Part shown: piece after piece, positions 1 through 13,200 of the stretch
How positions within the stretch are numbered: the stretch's first letter is position 1
How the letters are laid out: every line of letters starts with the position of its first letter
Assembly: GCA_024734555.1 (NCBI GenBank)
Contig: JANPWX010000172.1
Span: 1,427,510 to 1,491,509 of the forward strand
Direction of reading: 5' to 3'
Length of the DNA stretch: 64,000 nt
Source: Trochalopteron elliotii
Taxonomy: Eukaryota > Chordata > Aves > Passeriformes > Leiothrichidae
Notes under the pieces: generated by a model
Databases searched by the model: none
Seen by the model: the letters and a program-made list of their open reading frames with translations, nothing else
Told to the model about the DNA's origin: nothing
Translations under genes and position numbers: made by a program

Positions 1-1289
1 GGAGCTTCATCAGGGAGCTAACAGGTCCTCCTCAGCTGGACGTTTGGAAGAGGCTGATCCAGCCCCTTCCTGCTGGCAGGATAGAACAGGATGGGCAAAG
101 GGTCTGACTATCTCTGTCCCTAAGAAAAGGCACTTGTAGAAAAGGGGGTTTCCTCCCCACCATCCTTGCCTCCTCCCTAAGTATCTCCTCAGTGTTTAAC
201 TCCGAGTGTGCAGGCTGGATGAATGACTTAGACCTTGAATAAACCAAGAACCTATGCTCCCAAAATCTATACGAGATGCTAACTTCTGCAAAGCACCATT
301 TGAGAGGAATGGCACAGGTGAGACTGCCTTGGGGCTGGGAGATGGACCAAATGATCCCTATGGTGCCCTTCAACTCTGCAACAAAAAGGCTGTAATTCCT
401 ACCAAAACAACAGACATAAAACAGCTTTTGAATCTAGATCCAGCCACACTTGTCTGGACTTTAGCAGCAGACATTATGTCCAAGTAATAATGCAACACAC
501 TCAATTAACTGTGCCCTGCTGTTAATGGCATCTGACAATTGTTACCACATCAGCAGGTTTCTGTTTTCTATTTCTTTTCTCTCTCCACAAATGAATTAAG
601 CTCGCCCACCTGAGTCCTGTGCATATATGGATGCACACTGACATTTTGCTGCACAGTGCCACAATTTACACTGGACTTCCCTTCGTTATCTTAATGTCAG
701 GGAAATCTTTATATACAAGAGAGAAAAGAAAAATCCAGGCAAGTCTGTCTTGGACTTTGCAGGTAACTTTGAATTAACACTGTGGTGTCAACTAGATTGT
801 GAGGATGGCATTTGTTTGACATTTATGTTTAATCTCTTGTTTCAGCAGCTGCAACACAACCTTCTAACTGCAGTGTCTCTGTGTTAAACTCATTTTTGCT
901 AAATTTAGTTTGCACTTGAACAATACACGCTGTTACACAGGAGACAACACCTAATTTGTAATTCTCAGCATTTAGGTGGGAAGGACTCTGGCATGCAATA
1001 AGTACAGAAATTAGCTTGCCAAACTGCAAACGCTCACACTCAGCAGAAGCAAAGTTGAGCAGTCTTGGGGGAATGTGTAATTTACACACAAAATCTGTCA
1101 GTGATTGAGGACTGAATTTAATTCAAAGCCAGGAATGCTAAGCATAGTATACCAAACTCATAAAAAGGGAACAGAACAATTTATGTTCGTGCATCTCACC
1201 AACTGCTCAAAAAAAGCCATAAAAGCTTTAACATGGAGGGAGCTTCTAAAAGGAGAATAAAATTTAAAAAAGGGCTTTTTACAACATAC
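1..1289 (-). other. GSDME intron 8 (partial)
   Basis: No coding similarity to GSDME exons 9-10 was found on the minus strand here; open frames in this stretch lack gasdermin-like residues. The sequence is AT-rich and shows no repeat I can name. Confidence 0.7.
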
Positions 1290-4200
1290 CAGATATAGCA
1301 CTGATAAGAAGGTGAGCAGCTGAGAAAAGTTCTTCATCCTGAGGCTGATATTTCTGCAACAACAGCTCACTCTGTAAACTGCACCCTAAGAGCTGCAAGA
1401 AGTCAAGGAGGTGTCTTTGTTGTTCATGTTTTAACTCCTCCAGATCTGGCCTGTCTCCTGTGCAGATATCATCGAACTGAAAGAAAAAGAATAAGCAAAA
1501 CTTCTTGAAAAGAGAAAAATTCAAGCAAAAGAGAATGCTAAATACTATTCTGAAATTACTTTTAGGAAGCAATCCAAAGGTTCTTCATCTTACCATGTCT
1601 CCCAGGGCAGTCACCATTTCTTCATGGAGCAGGAGTTCACAAAGGGTTTTATATAAAGCTCTCTGCTTGTCTTCCGGAAGCTTCACAAAGGGCTGGAACT
1701 GGGTCTTCAACCGTGACAGATCTTTCTCAAGAAAGCAGCAGAAAATAAAACTAGGTATTTCTGCACAAATGCCAGTAAAAATAGATAACATTTTTCTATG
1801 TGTTTCATAAGCTCATTTATCACCACACCTTGACATCCTGATTTCCACCAGCACAAGTTAAAATGCAAGGCTTGAACAGATCTGATTTAATTTCCTAAGC
1901 AGCCAATGAAACCTCAGTGCAAACATTAAGAACAGCTACCAAGAATCAACATTTTGGTGTATAGTATTTTTAATATTTCAAAAGTCAATACTTTAATGTT
2001 AACCAACTAACTACATCTTAAGTCTCCCACTTCAAAGTTTATCCCCAGAGAATGTTCATTTATATGGCAGAATGAAGAGTATTCATTAAGTACAAGGGAG
2101 TGCTCTGCATTTGTTTTCTCACAATTCAACAATGATACTGAAATGAAATCTTTTGTGACATCAAATTATCACTTTGCTAAAAAAAATGAAGCTTTCAAAT
2201 CAATAATGCCAACTAGAATGTTCGAATGGGGTTTTTTTTCTACATTCCAAAATTGTGGGCACACAAGTGCTCTCAAATTTGTTTAAAAGAAATTTTCCTT
2301 CATGTCACTCCAGTCAAGAACCATGCTCTGTTTAAAAATGTCCTTTATAACTAAAAAAACTACTTCACTGGGAAAAAAAAAAGGCCTAGCCACAGGGAGA
2401 TATTTTGTTTATCTGATGCAACTGTAAGAATTTGTCTATACAAATAACAGAAAATTAACTGTACTTTCAAATTTTTTATCAAAAACATTTTTTTTTAGCT
2501 TTTTCATTTTCCAAGAGACAGTGGAGGTTAAATTATTTAAAGAAATTTCTGAGCCTTTTAAGCATGAAAAGCAAATAGGTATGTCAAGATAAAACAAAAA
2601 ACAGAACAGTAGCATACCATTCTTTCACAAGTGTTTTTTACATATTGTTTATTGAACAGCCATTAACCAAGGGTGAAACTTAGAGACAAGAGAGGTGATA
2701 TTCATCAGTAGAACCAGCTGTAAGAGCTCTACCAAGAACTGATGAAAAGCACATTGTGTTCTGAGGCTTTGACTGGTTTTCCCTTTTTTCATTCCACCAG
2801 TAACATTCCTGCCTCTTCTTTCCACATTCCTACAAATATAAACTTGTACCTGGGCCATTATACCAATTTGTAAACTTCCATTTAAAACACGTTTTGATTT
2901 TCTCAGTTATAAAGTTTCTCAGAAAATAATGAGGCTAAGTGAAGGCAAGGGAGATGTCTATTTTTGAGACTTAACCTTTAACTGAGAACCTTTACTGAGA
3001 CTATTTTTCAAATCATGAGAAACTATTTTCAATGACCCTTTCCCAATGAAAGCATGTATCATCACTGAACTTGCAGAGGTTATCTGGAATGTGAAAGAAC
3101 TGTCATAAACATCTGACTTTGTAAGATGATATTTATGACAGATGGATTCAGAATGTTCACAGGAAAGAGTCCACAGCATACACTTACTGCAGACTGATTT
3201 TTTATATTCTTTCTGTGCATTCCCCAAGAGTTCCTGGTAAGAGCTATTAAAATGAACTAACAAGATTTCTTACTTACTATTCTACTAGATTATTTCTGCC
3301 TATCAGGTTATTTAATTCACTGTAATATAATCATGTAAAGCATTTCTGGTGATACCTTGTTTCAATATACTTATAGAAGCATCACTGGGAACGAGGTTTT
3401 TAGCCCCAGAGTACATCTCATTATCAACAGCATCTGGCTGATAGAGGAGTGAAGTATCTCTGAACTGAACTGAATGTGGATAAGCTGAGCCTTCTGCGCC
3501 TTCTTTTTCAAAACCTCCTTGCTGTTCATCTAGCAGACAGAACTCTGTAATTAGAAATTCAATCAAAAACAATAATTAATAAAATACACAAGCAATTACT
3601 GAATGAGATGATAGCTTGTATTTTCTAGTGTTCTCGCATGTCGTTTCTCCATGTCTTGTCTCTTCCAGATGGAGAGAATGCCAGTTGTTGCTGTGCATAT
3701 GAATTATTGAGCATTCCTGCAGCCCTGATGTTTGGCACAGTGTGCACAGACAGAAGACCTGTGGTGCAGCTGCCTCCTACAGAATGTGACACCAGCTCCT
3801 GTGAACTAAATTAATATAGACAGAAAATAACATGAAAACTCCCCGCTGACACTGTAAACCAGAATGCTGCATACAGGAGATGCAGATAGGAATTCCTGAT
3901 GTTGAATCACAGAATATGCTGAGTTGGAAGGAGCCCCTCAAGGATCATCACGTCCAACTCCTGGCCCTGCACAGCACCATCGCCAGGAATCACACCCTGT
4001 GCCCCAGAGTGGTGTCCAAATGCTTCTTGAGCTCTGTCAGGTTGGCTTTTTGACCCCTTCCCTGGGGAGTCCATTCCAGTTCCCAACCACCCTTTGGTTG
4101 AAGAACCTTTTTCTGATATCCAGCCTAAAGCTCCCCTGACACAACTTCAGGCCATTCCTTGTTGCTGGTCACCACAGAGAAGAGATCAGTGCCTGCCCCT

Positions 4201-7200
4201 CCTCTTCCCCTCACGAGGAATCTGGAACTGCAGTGAGGTCTGCCCTCAGTCTCCTCTTCTCCAGGCTGAACAGACCAAGTGGCCTCAGCTGCTCCTCACA
4301 CGGCTTCCCCTCAAGGCCCTTCACCATCTTCTTTGCCCTCCTTTCCCTCTCTAACAGTTTAATAATATCTTTCTTACATTGGGGCACTCAAAACTGCCCC
4401 CAGCACTGGAGGTGAGGCTGCCCCAGTTCAGAGCAGAGTGGGACAATCCCCTCCCCTGCCTGGCTGGCCATGCTGGGCCTGATGCTCCCTAGGGCAGGGT
4501 TGGCCCTCCTGGCTGCCAGAGCACTGCTGTCATGTTTAACTTGCCATCAACCCCCAGGTCCCTTTCCACAGCACTGCTCTCCAGCTCCTCATTCCTCAGT
4601 TTGTACATTTTCTACCCACTAAGAAATGTGGGTAGAAATGTGGTGCTGTAATGCAGGCAACAGGATCCACTCATGAAGGAGACACACGAAAGTACTCTCT
4701 GAGATTTCTAAGAACTCTTGAGAGTCCTTTACAGAGCTTCTGTTGCTCATAACACTGACAGACTCCTCTTTCTCAGTCAAGCCACAGGTCCATCCTCAAG
4801 GCCTCCAGTTAAGTGGACAACAGGAGACTTCTGAGTCTCCAAAGGACATCACCCAGGGATGCTCCCAAATAGAATCACTCTGCAGTAACTGTCTCTCTTC
4901 AGTAACTTCACAGAGGAAATAACATGCCCTGACTGGATTGCTCTTCGTGCCTCATCTTTGTGACAAGCACTGGCTAACCCCACCTCAACAGGACTGTCCT
5001 TGCCCTGTCATCCCAGTGCCCCCAGCCTGAGGAAGTTCAGGGTTTCCTGTAAGGTACAGGAAGCCTTTGTAAGGGTTATGCTGAGAAATCTGGAGTATCA
5101 AGTTCTGTGCTCATGTGTCTAACACTGTGCCCTAAAGATGCAGAATACAGCCAAAGCCCTATGCATATTCTGATCCCCTTTTGCAAGGTTTGAGTGGGTA
5201 CCCATGGCACTCTGTAACCAGTCTAAGGAGAACACAGGCAGGCTAGCAAGACAAACTCAATTTAAAGTAATACCTGACAGCATAGGGAAAAAAATGTAAC
5301 TAATCAAGCACAGTGCTCACATGTACCAGGCACAAAACCTAAATATAACCCTTCTGCAGTTGAAAGAGTCTGTCTCACTAAATTAAGGACATTCAAAGCA
5401 GATGAGAAAGCACGGAGAGCACTCCATCAGCAAAAAGCTTTTTCAAAGGGAAAGCAGACAAAGAAATCCCTACCGTAGAGAAAGAAAGATGACAGACCTT
5501 TATGCTTGCATAACCCTTCACGGAGAAGAAGGAGCTACAGAGGAGCAGAAAGTGATTAACACAAGCTAAGAACTTCCTAAAGCAACAAGACTCTGGACAG
5601 CAGGTGAGGCACCACAAGGCCAACTCAGTCATGTTACTGTCATTGAAAATAACAAGGCTTTCACATGAACCCTGAGGAGGAAGACTGTACTAATAAACTG
5701 CCTCCCCTCCAGAGGCAAAATGATGCTAATAAGGGAAATCAAACTTTTCAGATGATGTTGTTAAATCCTGTAATAGGACTCAATTCACAGGAAAACACAG
5801 GACTCAAAATTCTGTATTAAGAGGACAGTTAATTAATTCTGTATTGATTGCTATTACACTCATCGGTGACAAACCTCCAACAGTGCAGTTAGAGCTTGTT
5901 AGTTACTCAGAAATGTTAACAAAAATGCAAGAAAACCAGAGATGATCAATGAAAACAATCAAAGAGACTCCTTTATGTGGAAAAGTGGATATATTGGGAC
6001 TGTTTAATTTACAGACATTTAAGAAAATGCAAAGCACACACATACAGCAATGAACAGAACAAAACAATTCAACTGGGGGCTTTTATATCCCCTGCTTTGT
6101 AAAGCAAGAACAAGAGGTATTTCAGTGTAACTTTAGAGACACAAAACTGCAAAGCCTTAAGCAGAAACAGCTTTTACATGGAGTAGAAAATTAGCCTGTA
6201 GAAATCAAACAGAATGATTACAGGAAAGCACAATGGTAAATGGATCAGAAAAGGATTAGATTCTTCTTTATTTAAGATTTATTTTATTTATTTATAAAAA
6301 TACCCAAATATGTCCAGTCACATTAGTTAGAACATTTAAAAGAAAATTTATATACCATTCTTCCTAACATAATAACTCAGGTACTGGCAGTGGCAAAGAA
6401 AAAGAAACAATAAAAAGCTTACATGCATTTTACTCCGTAATTATCTGTGACGAGAATCCCATTAGGCTACACCTGCTACTGGTCACTTTCAGTCTCATCA
6501 GAAAGGACAACATTAGTCTTTGGATTTAACTTCAAAGGCTATTTCTATTTCCATAAACAGACACTGATCCCTGCTGCTCAGACACTAATAAGTTGAAGTT
6601 TAGGCTCCACCATACTTATTCTCACTGGCAAAGCCCTAATTTTGTTGTCAGTTCCTCCCCTTTACCTTCTCAATGACACTCAGGTAAGGGAAAATAGCAC
6701 AAGTTTAAAAAGAAAAGAGGCAGGACATAGATTGTTTAAGATAAAACATGAAACAGATGGTGTTGGTTTTGAAGCTTAAAAGACGTTAATATTAAATATA
6801 AAAAAAAAAGTGGGAAAAAGAGCAGAGAAATACAGATCATTAGCAAGACCCATGTATTCTTAGCCAGCAGGACATCATAATTTCATGTAGAAATCATCCA
6901 AGTAGGCTATCAGCTATAGAGTTATATAGTCAGACAGCCTTAATTGCACCTCATTACTGTGAATTACAGTTCTATTATAACCATGACGTCAACATGCTCT
7001 GTTACTCTGTGTTCAGTCTACATCAGAGCAATTCTACCTTTCAGAAACTTTTTACAGGTTACATAATATTTACTTCTATTCCTGAGCCTACAGACTTCCT
7101 TAATATCAGAAGGAGTATGATGGAGAGTTAATCTTCTGCATTTCTCATCCAAGTAAAGCACATCCTGGATTCAAATCTCAACTGTACTACAATTATTTCT

Positions 7201-10200
7201 TCAATGTATCTCCTGTTTCTCTTTCCTCCCCAACTTCCAGCTCTACTATCTGATTTTATTCCTCCTTGCATAACATCCCCTGAAAAGCTCCTTTAGGTCC
7301 GTGAGTTTAAATGAGGATAGACAAGAAAGAAAAACCCAAGTGATTGTGCAGAGCAGAGATACAACTCCCCCCAAAGCCAATTTCAACATCTTTTTTAACC
7401 TGAAAAATATTCGACCTGACATAAGTAAAGCATGACCAGAAAACATGACAAGGGCATTTCTGCAACCACTCTGAGGGCAATCTTTAAATGAAAGTGTAAG
7501 CTAGAAAAGTTTAAATTCCAGTCCTCTGTGGATAATTCTGTTCTTAACATAACTGTTGTCTAAACATTCCTGGTTGACAGTTGATTTACATTCAGGTCAC
7601 TCTCTGCAACAGGTGAAAGGAATAGCCCAGGCCAAGGGCCTGCTGGCTGGAAGCAAAATTGCAGCAAAAGACCAGGACAATAAATCTGAGAGGATCAGCA
7701 GCATGCCCTTGCAGTTATTGAAGTTTGCTCCTATATTTGCCCTAAACCAGAACAGCTGCATGCTGGGCTGTACTGACAAGACTGTAGCTGATGGATTGAT
7801 GGAACTGAATTTTCAATTTGGGAAAGTGCATTCAGAGTGCTGTGTTCAATTTTGGACTCTTGAGCACAAGCCCCACATTCGAAGACTGGAGCAATCTAGC
7901 AAACAGCAGACATTAAGGAAAAAAAGTTCACCACCACGGTGGTCAAACATGGTAACAGGCTGCCCAGAGGAGTGATGGAATCTCTGTCTCTGAAGATAAA
8001 TCAAAACTTTATAATAGACAAGGATATGAGCAATCTCATCTAACTCTGAACTTAAATCAAAGTTCAAAAGTTGGCCCTGCCTTGAGCAAAGGCTCAAGCT
8101 ACAGGATCTCCTGTGGTTCCCTGAAACCTAAGTCATTCTGAGTTTACAGTGCATTCAAGCAAGTGAAAAAGCATTATTAAATCAGAGTTTAAAAATTACT
8201 AAATCAGCATTTCTAGCACAAATAACTATCAAGGGAAAGGACACCATACAACACAATCACCTTCACGCACAGGGGAAACACAAAAATCATCATCTGACAA
8301 AGAGCTTTGTCCACAGCTGAACTGTGTGTCACAAAAACGGAGCTTTTCACTTACCAAACTGGCCATTCTGCTTTATAAACAGTTCAATTACACCATAGGC
8401 AATAGTGGTTGCAGGAGGAATTTCAAGGATCACGCTGGAATCCTTCACCACACTTCCACTTTCACTTACTGAAACCTACAAGACAGATTTATTCACCATT
8501 TATCTGATCCAGCTACTGCACAGCTTAAACATGTAATTAAGGTGGAAAAGACAGAGAGAGAATATGCTTTATTCTCCATGATGTCTCATCAAAGCACACA
8601 TTATACCTGGCATCTGAGAAAGGAATTAGATGAAGAGTGAGGTAGAAACACAATGCCAAGGGCAGCTCTCACACTCTTAGCTACCTTGTCCTAGCACAAA
8701 GCAGAGCTCCAGGCACAGCTTTTGCTACACATGAAGCCTCATGTCACTAGGAAACGGGCACCCACTTCAGTGTCCTGCCTTGCCCAATTCTACTGTGACT
8801 TTTCTTTTGCCAAGCAGAAGACTAGTACCAGGAAGGTGGCACTTGCAAAGAGGGTTGTTACACTGCAACTCCCGGATTCCTGCAACTGGAGACTTACTGT
8901 ACACGTAACTGATTCATCTCCAACTTTTAAGCATAAAAAAAATTGCAATGAATAAGCGTGCTTTGACTTTGGTAATTCCTTCTCAATTCACAGGCAATTT
9001 TTCAGATAGCCTCATAATGCAGTTAATCTCTACTCCCATGATCGAAAACAAATAGTTTCCCAATAAATGTGAAAACCCAGCAGACACTGCAACCATTTGT
9101 GATGAACAATTACTTGGCTTTTCAAATAAATTTGATTCAGCAATGCATTTTGCTATTCAACTTGCAATGAATTGTTTTAGGTTTGCTTTATGTTCTGCTG
9201 TAGGCAGGAATCCATAGAGAAACAGAATCACAGTTTCATAGTACTGATGAAAACTACATTCCAGGCTCATCAAAAATATGGCACCTTTTGCCAGAAAGGC
9301 AATGGAAAAAGCATTTTACCATACAGAACTTTCACAACCAAGCACTGCAGTTTGTTCAGCACATTAAGAAAACATGAAAAATACTCCGAAGTCCATTTGG
9401 AGAAATCATTTCTTTCCAGACAACGTGCAAATGTTCTACTCCTTGCAGATTTTCAGTAACTTTTACCTGTACTGTTTTTGCAGTGCACCCCATCATACCA
9501 CCGACCTTTTCCTCAGTCTGGATATGTTCAGATATCGTGCACCTCTGAGTTGTGATTATCTTTTCTCTCAAGATGCACAGCACTTCACGTTTTCTTTCTA
9601 TAACTTGTTGCAGTAAGCTGCTGTTTAGATCTATTGTTCTGAAAAAGAAAATACACCATTAACAATACTATAATTGTGGAAAAAAAAAAACCCAAAACAA
9701 TAACCACCACATTTTCTTAATTGCTTGAAGGAGTTTCCATTGTAAAAATGACAATGGTTTCTGTATGAGCAGCCTCCTCAAAATTATGATGTTCTCTTTT
9801 GTTGTTTGGCAGCAGTAAATATCACTATTCCACACTAAGTCCTCACACACATATTGAATTCTTGATTCCCTCCTCTGAGCAAAAATGGAAGTTGCCCAGA
9901 TACTTTCTAAGCAAAGAAAAAAGCAAGAGGGAACTAAAGGCAATTTTAAGCTTCCTGGGTAATACAAAACCAACCAGGTCAGGCTCTTGGACACTGGACT
10001 GAATCCTCTCCTACTGTGAGCTCACACTGACAATACCATGGCCGTGGCAGGGGTTGCTGGCTGGGGGACACAATGACAGCAATGCCTTGGTGCCAACCCT
10101 CACTGCTTGCTATGGATCTGTTTCAGTGCTCACTTAAACCCCAAACAGGCTGAGCGGCATCAGCACTGACCAAGTATTTCAAAGGGCTGAATGAGAAAGA

Positions 10201-13200
10201 AACACAGAAGATTTCATTGATTTTGAGACTGGGGCTTACTGAAAAAATCCCACCTGCTTCAAAATCCTGTGTTCTTCATTGGTATAGACTCAAAATTTCA
10301 AATTGGTGAGCAGGACTGCCACAGTCAAAAGAAAAACTAACTGTGGGGGAGAACTCAAAACTCCAGCCCAGGCACCAACTTAATAAACCATCCTTACTTT
10401 GCAGCATGATTCAGCATCTGTTTAAATGCTGCTGGAAATAATTCTAACACTAGATTCTTCTTAGAATGAGCAGAAGACAGAAAGTGAACTCCCAGAAACA
10501 ATACAGAAAGTTTATTTTCTAAGAAAATGTTACAAAATCCACTCTCTTTGGGGTGTTGACAGACTTTCTGGTAACAGTTAAAGCAACTTCTTAATTGTAT
10601 GTAATTGATTAAAATGTGTCAATTATATTATACTTTTGCAAAATATTCACTGGAGGTCCTCAGATGAGATGTTATATTTTTTATGAACAGGTAATCTAGC
10701 AAAACTGTTGGAAGATTAAAGGACTGCTATCCCTGACTCAAATTATTCACTCTTTTCTCCTCCCTTTTACTGTAAAGGGCTATTCATGGAGTTAAATGGC
10801 AATTTCCCAAAAATGTGACAGAATGACATGTCTGACTCCAATTCATTTAAATCGAGATATCTCCAGTTTTAATTAAAAAGTTTTAGATTTATTAGATTCT
10901 GGAGTTTTGAATTTATGCAGTCTGTATAAGTCTGAAGTCAGCTGGGGTTTTTATTGAATTAAAAATATCCTCAGGCAATTTTTGATCTTTGGAGAGTTAC
11001 ATGCTTATATGAAAGTTCAATCAGTTGGAATGAACTGTCTGAAAACCTTAAAGTTGATTGTTTAGAAAAGGGAAAGAAAATACCTCTGAAGCAATGCAGC
11101 AGTCACTAGAAAAGCATCCCCAAACATTCCTGATATATTAATATAACTTTTTTTCCTTTGGTGCAAAGTCATGCTTTATGCTTGGAATGCAATGAACCTT
11201 TGGATTAAGCAAAAACTGAAGGAATGTCAGGCAACCACAAACATCACCGTTCTCAGAAGTGCCTGCCAAGCCAGAGCCATTAGTTACAGTCTATCAAGAC
11301 TATCATATACTTCACAAAAATAATTTATGCTTCTAAAGTGGTGTCCTACGCATCTTGAAAATACAAATTAATGCACTAAGTACTTGCAGTTTTAACATTT
11401 GACCCAGGGAGCCACAGAGGAAAAAATACAGTGAGGAAGCACAAAAGAAATTTGTCATTTGCTTTCATGTGTATTTTTTGACTGTTTAGGAGGATGACAA
11501 ACTTTCTGAATATCCCCAAAATTTAGAGGAAAAAACCCTCTCAAACAATCAAAGGTAGAAAAATACCTACTAAATAAAGATTTGCTATTTCTGCATAAGT
11601 GTTAATTGAAGAAGCATATAGAATGTGACCTAACCCTATGCAAATGAATTACCAAAATAATTCAAGAGACTTTTTCTTCCATCTGCTTCTACAGTATTCT
11701 GCCCGAGGCTGGACTGGCTCAGACCCTGGAATGCTCCTGGCTTTGAGGCCCAGATGCAGAAGTAGCAGCAGAGTGGCAGAGCAGAAGAGTCAGAAGACGT
11801 TTCTGACTTGCAGAGAGGGGCAGTGAACAAATCCTGGAGGCAACGCTGGAGGAGCTGCTGCAGCACTGAGGGCTATGGAGTGACACTGACACACAGAGAC
11901 AGAGCTACCTGCTGCAGCAGCACTCCCCAGGCAGTGCCACCTGGGATCCCCTGCACAGAGCTGAATGTGAGCCAGAGACAGCCACTGCCACAGCCCCAAG
12001 GCTCAAACGACTTCAGGGGGATGTGTTCCATTGTACAGCCATCAGAAACGTTCTCCTCTGCCCAGTAAGTTCAGTGAGCTCCAAATGCAGAGCTTTCAAA
12101 CACACAGCCTTACCCACAGCTACAGAAACCTTTTCTTCTAGGATAGCACAGTTAAGTGCTCTCCTCTAGACTTCTGGCACCAAACATCATAAAACAGAAC
12201 TCTAGGGCTGCACATGGGCACGTCGTGAGTTATTACTGGGGCACAGCCTGTTGAAGGCAAAATATTCTGCAACTCAAACAGGAGATTACATGAGGTAAGC
12301 AAGTACCCAGCTTATCTAAATTATCATTGACAACAGTCATCAAGAGCAAACCACAAGGTTAAAGTGTGACAATCAGGTATTGCAGGGCAATGGCTGCTGA
12401 GTCTATGACTGTATTTTTGCAAGAAATGAACTTACTTGCCAGCGCAACACTGAATATAAGAAAATATCTGAATAATACAAGATGACCAAGTTAAATCCCT
12501 GAGAATACATGCATGCAAGGCCCATGTATTGCACTGCATTTTTTTATTTTACAGGTCACGTTTCAGAGTTTTACTTCTGTTCCACAACCATGGCTCTTAC
12601 CATCTCTTTCACTCTTTACTGTACAAGAGCCCCCACTAACCCTGTGCCACTTGTACTACATCACCATCACCTATCCCACTCCAAGGAGCTGAACTGAAGC
12701 ACTCAAAAATAACACTACAGAAAACATAATGAGATGTTGGTTTGCCAAGTCCCATTATCAACACACATAGTATAAGCCTGTATAAATAAAAATTATTTAA
12801 AAGATACAAATTATGGGGTTTTGCTTGATTGTTTGTTCTGCTTAAACAACCTTCCTGAGGTCACTGATTTACTATGCTGGAAGCTTTTCAGGTGAAACAT
12901 GTACATAAAATAATTTGAGTTTTGGTCTCATTCCACATTCAACTAGATTAAACACTTCTGCTCTCCTATAATGCAAAAGACTTCTTTCAACTTCATTCAG
13001 TAGTTTTCTTCTCTCATTAGGAAAGCAGTAGACGATAGAGGCACAAAGGCAATTTGCTGCAGACTGGAGTCAGAAGAGAGAAAGGCAGAAACCAAATAAA
13101 GACAAGAAAAAACAGACAACACCTGGCAACGTAGCAGGTTCTCAAAGTTAAAGTAGGGAGCACAAGCCTGTTCTAAATTCCACTGCTGACACTGAGGAGT

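Larger units (their letters stand above)
3545..8354 (-). other. GSDME intron 5
   Basis: An intron of 4810 bp. It contains a clear CR1 fragment at 3905-4618 and an older, decayed CR1 3' end at about 7815-8125. The DNA between them is unremarkable AT-rich sequence. Confidence 0.8.

Noticed and set aside
829..1089. Minus-strand open frame beginning [11 protein letters not shown], vaguely like the CCKLQIIPTL part of GSDME exon 9
   Set aside because: The likeness stops after a few residues, the rest shares nothing with the gasdermin C-terminus, and no acceptor gives the right phase.
9356..9466. Continuation of the GSDME frame beyond KTVQ as coding sequence
   Set aside because: A strong CAG|GTAAAA donor falls at the known exon boundary, the extension loses similarity, and exon 5 joins exactly in phase 0 at 8475.
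11690..12068. GC-richer stretch with open frames on both strands in GSDME intron 3
   Set aside because: No protein similarity, no fitting splice sites in phase, and no repeat family recognised.
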